64,000 nt of DNA from Micromonospora violae (GCF_004217135.1 NZ_SHKK01000001.1:5084001-5148000), one strand, 5' to 3'. Positions 8,684 to 17,416 are shown, counted from the first letter of the stretch. The notes: a model not told the origin generated them from the letters alone. A program made the numbers and translations.

Positions 8684-9979
8684 GTGCACGCCCTGCGGCG
8701 CTGGTGGCACGACACCGCAGGCGGGCTCCCCGCCACCTTCTGGTACCTCTGGACCGGCCTACTGATCAACCGGGCCGGCGCGTTCGCCATGCTGTTCCTC
8801 TCGCTCTACCTCACCGACGTACGCGGCGCGAGCGAAGGCCTGGCCGGCACGGTGGTCGGCGCGTACGGGGCTGGCGGGGCGGCTGGCGTACTGCTCGGCG
8901 GGGTGCTCGCCGACCGGTGGGGCCGCCGGGCGACACTGCTCGCCGCACACCTGGCCACGGCAGGCCTGATGGTCGCGCTCGCCTTCAGTCGGCCCCTGCT
9001 CCTGATCGCGGTGCTCGCCGCGCTGACCGGCGTGGTCCACTCGATGCCCAGTCCCGCATTCGTGGCGGCGATCGTCGACGTGGTGCCGGCCGAACGCCGC
9101 TCGCGCGCGTTCAACCTTCAGTTCTGGGCGTTCAACCTGGGCATGGCGGTCGCCTCGCTGCTCGCCGGGGTCCTGGCCGAGGCGAGCTTCACCGCGCTGT
9201 TCCTGGTCGACGCGGGTGCCACACTGACCGCCGCCGCGGTGATCGGCTGGAAGGTGCCCGAAACCCTGCGGCTGACCCGCCCAGCAGCCAACCTTCCGCC
9301 CGCCACCCGCGCGGCGTCAGAGTCCGTTCGGATCCGCCGGCCGGGGCTGCACACCGCGCTGACCGACCGCACCTTCCTGATCTTCGTCGGACTCACCTTC
9401 GTGCTGGCCGTCCTCACCATGCAGACGTCCACGATCATGCCGCTGGCCATGCGCGCGGACGGCCTGGGCCCATCGGCGTACGGGGTGGTGGTGGCGCTCG
9501 GCGGCGCGTTGATCGTGATCGGGCAACTGTTCGTGCCCCGGCTGATCGACCGGCACCGCAAGGACGTCGTGCTGGCCGCCTCCACCGCGTTGCTCGCGCT
9601 CGGCTTCGGGGTGCTCGCCGTCGCCGACGAACTGGCCATCTACCTGGGTGCCGCAGTGGTGTGGACGGTCGGCTCGATGCTCGCCGCCCCGCCGAACGCG
9701 CAGATCAACGCGGACCTGGCGCCACCGCAGCTACGGGCGCGCTACCAGTCGGTCTTCTACCTGACGTTTCCGGCCGCGGCGTTCATCGCCCCCACCCTCG
9801 GCGGCGTGAGCCTCCAGCACCTCGGCGACCGGCACTGGCTGATCCTGGCCGGGCTGGGCCTGCTGGCCGCCCTCGGGCACCTGCTCGCCGGACCACCCCG
9901 GGAACGACACGTCGCCGCGCTGCGCCGGGCCGCCGACGCGCAGCCGAAGACCCCCGCAGGCCAGGTACCGATCGGATGA
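8684..9979 (+). CDS. MFS transporter, second of a tandem pair
   Basis: The 431-residue, 12-segment MFS protein is a diverged copy of the preceding carrier. It shares the N-terminal block, the GGVLADRWGRRATLL signature and the QLFVPRLIDRHRK-type loop before segment 8 or 9. GTG 8684 is supported by GGGAGG 5 bases upstream. Substrate unknown. The tandem arrangement suggests a duplication followed by divergence, or a heteromeric or substrate-split pair. A hairpin terminator follows the stop at 9990. Confidence 0.85.
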   Translation: MHALRRWWHDTAGGLPATFWYLWTGLLINRAGAFAMLFLSLYLTDVRGASEGLAGTVVGAYGAGGAAGVLLGGVLADRWGRRATLLAAHLATAGLMVALAFSRPLLLIAVLAALTGVVHSMPSPAFVAAIVDVVPAERRSRAFNLQFWAFNLGMAVASLLAGVLAEASFTALFLVDAGATLTAAAVIGWKVPETLRLTRPAANLPPATRAASESVRIRRPGLHTALTDRTFLIFVGLTFVLAVLTMQTSTIMPLAMRADGLGPSAYGVVVALGGALIVIGQLFVPRLIDRHRKDVVLAASTALLALGFGVLAVADELAIYLGAAVVWTVGSMLAAPPNAQINADLAPPQLRARYQSVFYLTFPAAAFIAPTLGGVSLQHLGDRHWLILAGLGLLAALGHLLAGPPRERHVAALRRAADAQPKTPAGQVPIG

Positions 9980-9989
9980 CCGACGCAAA

Positions 9990-10023
9990 GCGCCCACCAC
10001 GTCCCTGAGGTCGTGGTGGGCGC
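9990..10023 (+). terminator. terminator after the MFS pair
   Basis: A 12-bp perfect G/C stem (9990-10001 with 10012-10023) closes a 10-base loop eleven bases after the stop codon. Confidence 0.8.
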
Positions 10024-10343
10024 CCGCCGGTGGGGCCGGCGGCGGCGGGCAACACTCACCCCCGTAAGCATCGCCCGCTCACGCCGCCGGTCCAAACAGG
10101 TGGGCACCGTCCCCCAACGGTTAATCCACCCGTCCCCTCGCGCCTCGTCTGGTGCGCGGATCTGATCGATCCGCCGCTCCCCCGAACGTTTCCAAACGTG
10201 GCGCGGTGCAATAAAGCTAGTTCGCCCGGATTCTGGATTCAACCCAGAACGCTGTCTCGCCGGTCACAACTGGCGAGTATCCGCTGCTCCGGCCTCGTCC
10301 GTTGGCAACAGCCGGTTACCCGTCGCCCATTCCCGCAAACACG
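10024..10343. other. gene-poor intergenic stretch with a small dyad
   Basis: No convincing gene is present; a 128-codon plus-strand frame here has atypical composition and no homology that I recognise. The stretch is less G/C-rich than its surroundings and contains the dyad ACGTTT-CC-AAACGT (10186-10199). Confidence 0.4.
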
Positions 10344-11354
10344 TCAACCGTCTTCCCGATCGGGTGACTCGGTCCGGAAGAAGCTGCTCTGCCGACCGTC
10401 CCGCAACTGTTCCTGATAAATCAGATTCAGCCGCCGCAGGTCAAAGGTGTGAAACCACTCATCCCAGGTGATCTCACGGATCCGGCTGCTTTCCCGATAT
10501 CCGGGAATGTGGAACGTCAACACACCCGCCCGACCGTCCCGCTCGGTGCCCGCGATGGTCGCCGGCTTCGCCCCGCGCTCCCGGGCCCAACGCCGGATCA
10601 CCTCGTGGTTCGCCGTGATCAGGCTCCGCCCCGGCCGCTCCGGCCGGTCCGTGATCGACGAGATCACCTGCGAACTGCGCACCGACCGGCCGGTGCCCCG
10701 TCCGGTACGGATCCCACCGGTCGTCGTCCCGCCACCGGTCGACCGCGTCAGCGTGCGCCTGGCCGGCGCCGCACGCTTCGCCGCCGCACTCTTGGCCGGT
10801 GCCGCACGCTTCGCGGCCGCCCTCTTGGCCGGTGCCGCACGCTTCGCCGCCGCTGTCGTCTTCTTCGCGGCGGCCGTCTTCTTCGCCGTCGCTGTCTTCT
10901 TCGCGGCGGTTGCCTTCGTCGCCGCCGCCGTCTTCTTCGCCGCCGCCGACTTCCGCGCGGCGGTCGCCTTCGTCGCGGCGGCCCGCTTCGCCGGCGCGCT
11001 CTTGTTCGCCGGCGCGGCCTTCGCGCGGCTCGATGCCGGTCTGGCCGCCGACTTCTTGGTAGCGGCGGCACGACCCGCCGAGGCCCGGGTGCCGGTGGCC
11101 CGGCCCGACGGGCCGGTGCTGCTCCGACCTGCGCCCGCCCGCATCGAGCGCACCAACTGTTTCACCAGTTCGGGCTTGCGCAGTGCGGAGATCCCGGAGA
11201 CTCCGCGCTTGCGCAGCTGGCCGCGGATGTCATCCACCCGCATCCGGGAGATCTCCGACTCGGAGATTCCGGGCGTACCCGGCGTCTGGTTGCCGGCCTG
11301 TCGCTTGGTCCTGGTCGCAGTCGCGCCGCGACCTGAGCTGTTCCGCTGAGCCAT
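10344..11354 (-). CDS. Rho-N/SAP-like domain and Lys/Ala-rich histone-H1-like protein with conserved C-terminal domain
   Basis: The 336-residue basic protein has three parts. Residues 32-70 (ISRMRVDDIRGQLRKRGVSG, then PELVKQL) look like a Rho N-terminal or SAP-type nucleic-acid-binding helix pair. Residues about 97-200 are Lys/Ala/Thr-rich low-complexity repeats (AAKKTA, AKRAAPA) like histone H1 or mycobacterial Lsr/HupB tails. Residues about 228-336 (ITANHEVIRRWARERGAKPA, then FHIPGY, ITWDEWFHTFD and LIYQEQ) match a small stand-alone conserved domain of unknown role. ATG 11354 follows AAGGAG at 11 bases. Probably nucleoid- or RNA-associated; the function is inferred. Confidence 0.7.
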   Translation of the reverse strand: MAQRNSSGRGATATRTKRQAGNQTPGTPGISESEISRMRVDDIRGQLRKRGVSGISALRKPELVKQLVRSMRAGAGRSSTGPSGRATGTRASAGRAAATKKSAARPASSRAKAAPANKSAPAKRAAATKATAARKSAAAKKTAAATKATAAKKTATAKKTAAAKKTTAAAKRAAPAKRAAAKRAAPAKSAAAKRAAPARRTLTRSTGGGTTTGGIRTGRGTGRSVRSSQVISSITDRPERPGRSLITANHEVIRRWARERGAKPATIAGTERDGRAGVLTFHIPGYRESSRIREITWDEWFHTFDLRRLNLIYQEQLRDGRQSSFFRTESPDREDG

Positions 11355-11493
11355 GGGACGCTCCGCTCCTTGGCACTCCGTCATCGGCGCGCGGGGGTCC
11401 CTCGCCGCACCGCGCGGTGCGGCATACCCGCCAGGAGCACTCCGAACCACCACGAGTTCGTCATGAGCCCGCGGGACGGGTGTGGAGCGTTGA

Positions 11494-12009
11494 TCAGGCC
11501 CGGTCGGGGCCGGTGCCGGAGGGCTCGAAGAGGTGGGCGAACGCGGCCAGGTTGGCGGTCGACTCACCGCGCTTGACCCGCCACTCGTACTCGCGCCGGA
11601 TCGAACTGCCGAAGCCGATCTCCAGCATCGTGTCGAACGACTCGTCGGCGTAGGTGAGCACCGCGCCGAGCAGCCGGTCCAACTCGTCGGCGTCCACACC
11701 GGCCGGGTTGACCCGACCGGTCAGGTACACGTCGCCGACCGCGTCGGTGGAGAAGGAGACGCCGTACATCCGTGCGTTGCGCTGCAACAGCCAGGCCCAC
11801 AGCTCCTCGCGGCGCTCGTCCGGCTGGCGCATCACGAACGCCTCGATCCGCAGCGCGTGCTCGCCGACGATCAGGTTGCAGACCGTCTTGAGCTTGTGGG
11901 TGCCCGGCAGCGTCACCGCGTACGAGGCGGGGCCGGTCGGTTCCCAGGCCAGGTCCCGCTCGGCGCAGACCGACTCGATCAGGGTCGCAAGATCGCTCTT
12001 CGGGCTCAC
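11494..12009 (-). CDS. YbjN domain-containing protein
   Basis: The 171-residue cytoplasmic protein has the YbjN/type III secretion chaperone-like fold: VVMRQP-type strand (AFVMRQPDERREELWAWLLQRN), then GVSFSTDAVGDVYLTGRV and the helical C-terminus. It lies directly downstream of mshA on the same strand, as the YbjN gene does in mycobacteria. Function is not established. GTG 12009 is preceded by TAGAGT with a 6-base gap on the minus strand, so it likely has its own leaderless promoter even though mshA is just upstream. Confidence 0.8.
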   Translation of the reverse strand: MSPKSDLATLIESVCAERDLAWEPTGPASYAVTLPGTHKLKTVCNLIVGEHALRIEAFVMRQPDERREELWAWLLQRNARMYGVSFSTDAVGDVYLTGRVNPAGVDADELDRLLGAVLTYADESFDTMLEIGFGSSIRREYEWRVKRGESTANLAAFAHLFEPSGTGPDRA

Positions 12010-12096
12010 CGGACCACTCTACGACCGACCTGGCCCACGCACCGGGTGGCGACCGTCGCCCGGGTCACCAGGAGCAGGACCAGCGGGAACGCCGGG

Positions 12097-13461
12097 TCAC
12101 CAGGAGCAGGAGAGCGCTGCGTCGCCCGCCAGGTCGGCCGCGAGCCGGGCGCGGTGCCCGGCGATCGCCTCGCCGTAGACCCCGAGCAGACCCGAGACCG
12201 TACGGTCCCAGGAGAAGTGCTGGGCGTGCTGCTCGGCACCTCGGGCCAACACCGACCGGAGGGCCCGGTTCGGCAGCAGGTGGCCCAGCGCGCGGGCCCA
12301 GTCGACCGGGTCGTGCCCGTCGATCAGTACGCCGCTGACCTGATCCCGTACGGCGGTGACCAGCCCTCCGACTGCGGCGGCGAGCACCGGCGTACCCGAC
12401 GCCTGCGCCTCCAGGGCGACCAGCCCGAACGATTCGTTGTGCGACGGCACCGCCACCAGATCCGCCGCGCGGTACAGGGTCGGAAGGTCGTCCCCGGTGA
12501 GCGGAGGCAGGAACCGCACCCCGTCGGTGACCCCGAGTTTGGCGGTCAACTCGATCAGGGCAGTCGGCCGGTCCAACCCACTGCCGCTGGGCCCACCGCA
12601 GATCACCACGGTCACCTGGTCCGCCAGCGCCGGGTCGCGCTCCCGCAGCGCGGCGATCGCCCGGATCAGCACGTCGGGGGCCTTGAGCGGCTGGATCCGA
12701 CCGACGAAGGCAACCACGTACCCGTCGACCGGAAGCCCCAGCCGGCGACGGGCCTCGCGGGCCGCCGTGGACCGGTCACCCGGCGCGGGCCGGAACCGGG
12801 CCAGGTCGACGCCCGGCTGCACGACGGACACCCGAGCCGGGTCGGCGTCGTACCGGTCGAGCAGGTCGCTGGCCTCGACCCGGGTGTTGGCGACCAGCCG
12901 GTCGGCCTCGGCGACCACCTGCTCCTCGCCGATGACCCGGGCCTTCGGCTCTGGCCGGTCACCGGCCGCGAGCTGGGCGTTCTTGACCTTGGCAAGGGTG
13001 TGCGCGGTGTGCACCAGCGGCACTCCCCACCGCTCCTTGGCCAGCCAGCCGACCTGACCGGAGAGCCAGTAGTGGGAGTGGATCAGGTCGTAGTGACCGG
13101 GCGGCCGGGACGCCTCCGCGCGCAGCACCCCGGCGGTGAAGGCGCAGAGCTGACCGGGCAGATCCTCCTTGGTGAGGCCCTCCAGCGGGCCGGAGGTGAT
13201 GTGTCGGACCTGCACGCCGGGCGCCATCTCGACCACCGGGGGGAGGTCACCGGACGTGGCCCGGGTGAAGATCTCCACCTCCACGTTCGCCTCGGCGAGA
13301 CGCCGGGCGACTTCGAGGATGTAGACGTTCATTCCGCCGGCATCGCCCGTGCCCGGCTGGTGCAGGGGTGAGGTGTGTACCGACAGGGTGGCGATGCGGC
13401 GCGGCCGGGGCCACGGCTGGGCACCTCGCTGACGCCCGACACCGGTGTGCATTTCCGCCAC
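12097..13461 (-). CDS. mshA: D-inositol-3-phosphate glycosyltransferase, mycothiol biosynthesis
   Basis: The 454-residue GT4-family (GT-B fold) enzyme carries [19 protein letters not shown] at the N-terminus, IHSHYWLSG in the acceptor domain, [12 protein letters not shown] at the donor-domain start, and the EX7E motif in [16 protein letters not shown]. MshA transfers GlcNAc from UDP-GlcNAc to inositol-3-phosphate, the first mycothiol step. GTG 13461 is chosen because AAGGAG lies 5 bases upstream; the frame stays open to an ATG at 13545 that lacks a good site. mshD lies about 36 kb away at 49223 and an MDMPI-domain enzyme at 16664. Confidence 0.95.
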   Translation of the reverse strand: MAEMHTGVGRQRGAQPWPRPRRIATLSVHTSPLHQPGTGDAGGMNVYILEVARRLAEANVEVEIFTRATSGDLPPVVEMAPGVQVRHITSGPLEGLTKEDLPGQLCAFTAGVLRAEASRPPGHYDLIHSHYWLSGQVGWLAKERWGVPLVHTAHTLAKVKNAQLAAGDRPEPKARVIGEEQVVAEADRLVANTRVEASDLLDRYDADPARVSVVQPGVDLARFRPAPGDRSTAAREARRRLGLPVDGYVVAFVGRIQPLKAPDVLIRAIAALRERDPALADQVTVVICGGPSGSGLDRPTALIELTAKLGVTDGVRFLPPLTGDDLPTLYRAADLVAVPSHNESFGLVALEAQASGTPVLAAAVGGLVTAVRDQVSGVLIDGHDPVDWARALGHLLPNRALRSVLARGAEQHAQHFSWDRTVSGLLGVYGEAIAGHRARLAADLAGDAALSCSW

Positions 13462-13666
13462 ATCCGCTCCTTCGTCACGGTTGATGCCGTCTCGCACGAC
13501 CGGCGCTTCTCGGTCAACCTGTACGCCGGATGTCATCTTCCCCATCGGGCTTCGGAAATTCCCCGGCGCGGCCCCTCGGGGTGACGGACCTCATGAATCG
13601 AACGCTTGCCAATCGCTGCCGCCCGCCCGGTCGGGGCGGCTCCCCCGGCCGGGGGACAATGTCGGA

Positions 13667-14431
13667 ATGACCCCAGTCGCCATCGTCACCGGAGCGTCCA
13701 GCGGGATCGGCGCGGCCACTGCCCGCCGGCTCGCCGCCGAGGGCTTCCACGTGCTCGCCGCCGCCCGCCGCGCCGAACGGCTCACCGACCTGGTCGCCGA
13801 GATCACCGCCGCTGGCGGGCAGGCCACCGCAGTGACCTGCGACATCACCTCCGACGAGTCGGTGGCCGGGCTTGCCGAGGCTGCTGCCCAGGCACCCGGG
13901 CCGGTCACCCTCCTGGTCAACAACGCTGGCGGCGCGCGAGGGTTGGACCCGGTGGAGTCCGGCTCGGTCGCCGACTGGCAGTGGATGTACGACGTGAACG
14001 TGCTCGGCACCCTCCGGGTCACCCAGGCGCTGCTGCCGGCTCTGGAGGCGTCCGGTTCCGGCACCATCGTGGTGGTCTCCTCCACCGCCGGCCTCACCGT
14101 GTACGAGGGCGGTGGCGGGTACACCGCCGCGAAGCACGCGCAGACCGCCATCGCCGGCACGCTCCGCCTGGAACTGTGTGGCCGGCCGCTGCGGGTCATC
14201 GAGATCGATCCGGGCATGGTGAAGACCGAGGAGTTCGGGCTGGTCCGCTTCGAGGGCGACGCGGAACGCGCGGCCGCCGTCTACGCCGGGGTGCCGGGGC
14301 CGCTGGTCGCCGAGGACGTCGCCGACTGCATCGCCTGGTGCGCCACCCGCCCGGAGCACGTCAACATCGACCGGTTGGTGGTCCGGCCACGGGCGCAGGC
14401 CGCCCAGCACAAGGTGTACCGAGTCTCCTGA
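13667..14431 (+). CDS. SDR family oxidoreductase (classical)
   Basis: The 254-residue Rossmann-fold protein has the cofactor motif TGASSGIG near the N-terminus, NNAGG, the catalytic Ser in VSSTAGL and the YTAAK active-site pair. This makes it a classical NAD(P)-dependent dehydrogenase; the substrate is unknown. ATG 13667 follows a GACAAT sequence at 6 bases. It is divergent from mshA, as a short-chain oxidoreductase gene is in mycobacteria. The methyltransferase gene begins one base after its stop, so the two form an operon. Confidence 0.9.
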   Translation: MTPVAIVTGASSGIGAATARRLAAEGFHVLAAARRAERLTDLVAEITAAGGQATAVTCDITSDESVAGLAEAAAQAPGPVTLLVNNAGGARGLDPVESGSVADWQWMYDVNVLGTLRVTQALLPALEASGSGTIVVVSSTAGLTVYEGGGGYTAAKHAQTAIAGTLRLELCGRPLRVIEIDPGMVKTEEFGLVRFEGDAERAAAVYAGVPGPLVAEDVADCIAWCATRPEHVNIDRLVVRPRAQAAQHKVYRVS

Positions 14432-14432
14432 C

Positions 14433-15221
14433 ATGAGCCCTGCGGCGCGGCGGCGGCCGTTCGGCGTGGTCACCCGCGGCACGACCAACCCGAACCGGCT
14501 CCGGCGGGTGGACAACTGGATCGTCGCCACCTGCGCCGACCGACTGTTGGCGGCGAACGATCCGCTGGTGGTCGACCTCGGCTACGGCGCCACCCCGGTG
14601 ACAGCTGTCGAGCTGCGCGCCCGGCTGGCCGCCGGGGTACGTCCGGACGTACGCCTGGTCGGGTTGGAGATCGACGCGGCCCGGGTGGCGGCCGCCGCCC
14701 CGGCCGCCGACCCACCCGGGCTGACGTTCGCCCGGGGTGGGTTCGAGTTGGCCGGGCTCCGGCCGGTCCTGGTTCGCGCGTTCAACGTGTTGCGACAGTA
14801 CGACGAGAGCGAGGTGGCCGAAGCCTGGCGGACAATGACCGCCGCACTGGCCCCCGGTGGGGTGCTCGTCGAGGGGACGTGTGACGAGTTGGGGCGGCTC
14901 GCCAGCTGGCTGCTGATCGACGCCGAGGGGCCCCGGACGCTGACCCTGGCCGCGAAGCTCACCACGCTGGGCAGCCCCGCCGAACTGGCCGAGCGGCTTC
15001 CCAAGGCGCTGATCCATCGCAACGTTCCCGGTGAGCCGGTGCACGCTCTGATCCGGGCGCTGGACGAGGCCTGGCAGGCCGCCGCCCCGTACGCCACCTT
15101 CGGCCCCCGCCAACGCTGGCTGCGAGCGGTGACCCGGCTCCGCGAAACGGGCTGGCCCATCCTCGACAACCCCACCCGTTGGCGCCAGGGCGAACTAACC
15201 CTCCCCTGGCCGATCCCCTAA
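14433..15221 (+). CDS. class I SAM-dependent methyltransferase-like protein
   Basis: The 262-residue protein carries a motif I-like segment VVDLGYGATPVTAVEL at about 46-61 and a motif II acidic strand VRLVGLEID. It has a motif IV-like FNVLRQYDESEV stretch and APGGVLVEGTCDE, all arranged as in Rossmann methyltransferases. The motif I glycines are partly replaced (GYGATP), so activity is uncertain. It starts one base after the upstream SDR stop and is convergent with murB. Target not known. Confidence 0.7.
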   Translation: MSPAARRRPFGVVTRGTTNPNRLRRVDNWIVATCADRLLAANDPLVVDLGYGATPVTAVELRARLAAGVRPDVRLVGLEIDAARVAAAAPAADPPGLTFARGGFELAGLRPVLVRAFNVLRQYDESEVAEAWRTMTAALAPGGVLVEGTCDELGRLASWLLIDAEGPRTLTLAAKLTTLGSPAELAERLPKALIHRNVPGEPVHALIRALDEAWQAAAPYATFGPRQRWLRAVTRLRETGWPILDNPTRWRQGELTLPWPIP

Positions 15222-15326
15222 CCCGCCCCGACCCGACCCGGCCCGCCCCGCCCCGCCCCACCCCGCCCCGGCCCACCCCGCCCCGGCCCACCCCGGCCCG
15301 GCCCGGCCCGCCCCGGCCCGGCCCGG
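15222..15326. repeat. low-complexity C-rich tract (G-rich on the minus strand)
   Basis: About 100 bases consist of repeated CCCGCCC, CCCGGCC and CCCCACC units. On the minus strand this reads as many closely spaced G runs able to form quadruplexes. It follows the methyltransferase stop codon and would lie in any murB read-through transcript. Confidence 0.75.
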
Positions 15327-15397
15327 CGATCATGGAGTTGTGGTGGGCGTTTTACACCCGAGCGAGGCAATTGTCTCCCACCACAACTCCATGATCG
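15327..15397. repeat. inverted-repeat element, copy 1
   Basis: A perfect 21-bp arm (15327-15347) is repeated inverted at 15377-15397 around a 29-base loop. The 19-base core CGATCATGGAGTTGTGGTG is identical to that of a second copy at 26314-26388. Both lie between convergent genes, so termination is a plausible role; a dispersed palindromic repeat family is another. Confidence 0.85.
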
Positions 15398-15471
15398 ACC
15401 CGTTGGGCGGGGCGGGGTGATCGACCCGGTTGGGCGGGGCGGGGTGATCGACCCGGTTGGGCGGGGTGGGG
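15393..15471. repeat. three tandem copies of a 26-27 bp repeat
   Basis: Units at 15393-15418, 15419-15445 and 15446-15471 each begin GATCGACCCG and end in a GGGCGGGG run. The first unit overlaps the end of the inverted-repeat element, suggesting growth from its tail. Confidence 0.8.
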
Positions 15472-15511
15472 CGAGCGGGACGGGACGGGTGGGTGGGGTG
15501 GGGGCTGGGCG

Positions 15512-16594
15512 TTAGAGGGTGCAGTTGATGAGGACTGGTTCGGGGTGCAGGGTTACGCCGAATCGGGCGTGGACCTGGTCGCGGATGGTGCGGGCCAGGG
15601 TCAGCAGGTCCTCGGTGTGGGCGGTGCCGCTGCGGTTGGTCAGGGCGAGGGTGTGCTTGCTGGAGATCGCCACTCCGCCCGCGCCGGGGTGGCCCTTGGT
15701 GAAGCCGGCCTTGTCGATCAGCCAGGCCGCGCTCACCTTGACCAGGCCGTCCGCGCCGGGCCAGGCGGGCGGGTCGCCCAGCTCCACGGAGCGTTCCAGG
15801 AGTTGGTCGTACGTCGCACGGTCGAGCACCGGGTTGGTGAAGAAGGAGCCGACCGAGCGAGTGTCCGGGTCGTTGGCGTCGAGCACCATGCCCTTGCCGG
15901 CACGCAGCCGCAGCACCACCGCCCGGGCGTCCGCCAGCGGCACCTGGTCGCCCACCTCGACACCGAGGGCTCTGGCCAACTCTGCGTAGCGCACCGGGCC
16001 GCTGAGCGGAGACCTGGTGAGCCGGAAGTCGACCGAGAGCACCACCCAGCGGTCGACGTACTTGAAGATGCTGCCCCGGTAGGCGAAGCCGCAGTCGGCT
16101 GCGGGGATGACCTGGCGGGTGCCCTCGACCCGGTCGTACACCTCGACGCCGGTGATGGTCTCGGCGACCTCCTGGCCGTACGCGCCGACGTTCTGGATCG
16201 GGGTGGCACCGGTAGAGCCGGGGATGCCGGACAGGCACTCCAGCCCGGCCCAGCCGTTGGCGACCGTGGTGGCGACCAGGTCGTCCCAGGGCTCACCGGC
16301 GTCGACACGTACGGTGACCGAGGCGGCGTCCTCGGCGATGACCTGCACGCCACGGGAGCGCACCAGGACGACGGTGCCGGGGAAGCCGGCATCGCCGATC
16401 ACCACGTTGCTGCCCCCGGCCAGGACCAGGATGGGGTCCGCTGCGGTCCGCACCGCTTGGATGATCTCGTCGGCGCTGCCGGCGGCCACGATCCGCTCGG
16501 CCGGCCCGCCCGTTCGCAGGGTGGTGTAGCCGGCGAGTGGATTGGGGATGGCACGATCGGCGTCGGTTGTCGGCTGGGCGGAGGCGTCTGGCAC
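15512..16594 (-). CDS. murB: UDP-N-acetylmuramate dehydrogenase
   Basis: The 360-residue FAD enzyme reduces UDP-GlcNAc-enolpyruvate to UDP-MurNAc in peptidoglycan synthesis. Visible motifs are TTLRTGGPAER, LAGGSNVVIGDAGF (FAD binding), GIPGSTGATPIQNVGAYGQE, CGFAYRGSIFK and the catalytic Ser in SVGSFFTNPV, with the C-terminal HTLALTNRSGTAHTEDL. GTG 16594 is chosen: homologues start near here, an AAGG-containing leader precedes it, and TAAGGT ends 7 bases upstream. The long open frame beyond it (to 17596) is antisense to the next gene. Its placement near mshA is as in mycobacteria. Confidence 0.95.
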   Translation of the reverse strand: MPDASAQPTTDADRAIPNPLAGYTTLRTGGPAERIVAAGSADEIIQAVRTAADPILVLAGGSNVVIGDAGFPGTVVLVRSRGVQVIAEDAASVTVRVDAGEPWDDLVATTVANGWAGLECLSGIPGSTGATPIQNVGAYGQEVAETITGVEVYDRVEGTRQVIPAADCGFAYRGSIFKYVDRWVVLSVDFRLTRSPLSGPVRYAELARALGVEVGDQVPLADARAVVLRLRAGKGMVLDANDPDTRSVGSFFTNPVLDRATYDQLLERSVELGDPPAWPGADGLVKVSAAWLIDKAGFTKGHPGAGGVAISSKHTLALTNRSGTAHTEDLLTLARTIRDQVHARFGVTLHPEPVLINCTL

Positions 16595-16663
16595 GCCCTT
16601 CACCTTAGGCTGACAATTAGCCGTGGCACCCACTGGTCGCCCGGCACCCCCGGGAGGATGGCG

Positions 16664-17416
16664 ATGAGCAGACTGCAGGGCAGCAAGGATTTCTGGATCG
16701 GCGCGCTCCGGACGGAAGGTCCGGCCTTCGCGGCAGCGGTGGCCGAGGCGCCACCGGAGACACCGGTGCTGTCCTGTCCGGGCTGGACGGTCAAGGACCT
16801 CACCCTGCACATGGCCGGCATCTACCACTGGGTTTCGTCGTTCGCCGGCTCCGGCCAGGTCAACCGACCGCCTCGCCGGGAGCAGGCCGACGCGAGCGTG
16901 GACGCGCGCCAGCTGTGGCAGCAGGGTTACGACCGGCTGATGACCCTCTTCGACGGGCTGGACCCGGAGGCGCCGGCGTGGAACTGGGCCCCGCAGCCGA
17001 AGAAGGCCGGTTTCTGGCCGCGTCGGATGGCGCACGAGACGGCTGTGCACCGCTGGGACGCCCAGCTCGCCATCGGGGCTGGTGACCCGGTGGAGGCGAA
17101 GCTCGCGGCCGACGGGGTGAGCGAGGTGCTGGACACCTGGCTGCCGGCGGGCCGGCGGCAGGTGCCGGGCAACTGGCACGGGGTGGTGCAGCTCTGCGCG
17201 ACGGACGCGGCCCAGGAGTGGTATTTGCGGCTGCGCGGTGAGGGGATGGCGCTGCTCGACACCGCGACCATCTTCGACCACGACGATCACCACGCCCGCG
17301 CCCAGGTCAGCGGCACCGCGAGCGACCTGCTGCTGGCGCTCTGGGGGCGGGTGAGCTTCGAGACGCTGGACGTGGTCGGCGACCGCACCCTGTTGGACGG
17401 TCTGCGCACCGGCTGA
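16664..17416 (+). CDS. maleylpyruvate isomerase-family mycothiol-dependent enzyme (MDMPI/DinB fold)
   Basis: The 250-residue protein has the MDMPI N-terminal DinB-like four-helix bundle. It contains LSCPGWTVKDLTLHMAG (metal His in the LxxHxxG helix), MAHETAVHRWDAQLA with the HExxxHRWD metal ligands, and a C-terminal SCP2-like segment ending LLLALWGRVSFE. The family contains mycothiol-dependent isomerases and thiol transferases. ATG 16664 is preceded by GGGAGG at 7 bases, whereas ATG 16658 directly abuts that site. It is divergent from murB. Substrate unknown. Confidence 0.85.
   Translation: MSRLQGSKDFWIGALRTEGPAFAAAVAEAPPETPVLSCPGWTVKDLTLHMAGIYHWVSSFAGSGQVNRPPRREQADASVDARQLWQQGYDRLMTLFDGLDPEAPAWNWAPQPKKAGFWPRRMAHETAVHRWDAQLAIGAGDPVEAKLAADGVSEVLDTWLPAGRRQVPGNWHGVVQLCATDAAQEWYLRLRGEGMALLDTATIFDHDDHHARAQVSGTASDLLLALWGRVSFETLDVVGDRTLLDGLRTG

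Noticed and set aside
8641..10008. A long plus-strand frame in another register over the second MFS gene
   Set aside because: It is Arg/Pro-rich, typical of alternate frames in G/C-rich genes, while the MFS frame has clear motifs and a ribosome site.
10030..10416. A 128-codon plus-strand frame in the gap after the MFS pair
   Set aside because: No recognisable motif, no good start site, and its end overlaps the opposite strand of the H1-like gene.
10748..11071. Arg/Pro- and Ser-rich frames inside the Lys/Ala repeat
   Set aside because: They arise from the repeat's composition in other registers; the minus-strand Lys/Ala frame is supported by a ribosome site and flanking domains.
15222..15471. 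The repeat region as a CRISPR array or replication origin
   Set aside because: No spacers between repeats and no DnaA-box cluster or cas/dna genes nearby.
15545..17416. A 623-codon plus-strand frame covering the whole region opposite murB
   Set aside because: Its first part is the antisense shadow of murB; only the MDMPI gene from 16664 onward has family motifs and a ribosome site.
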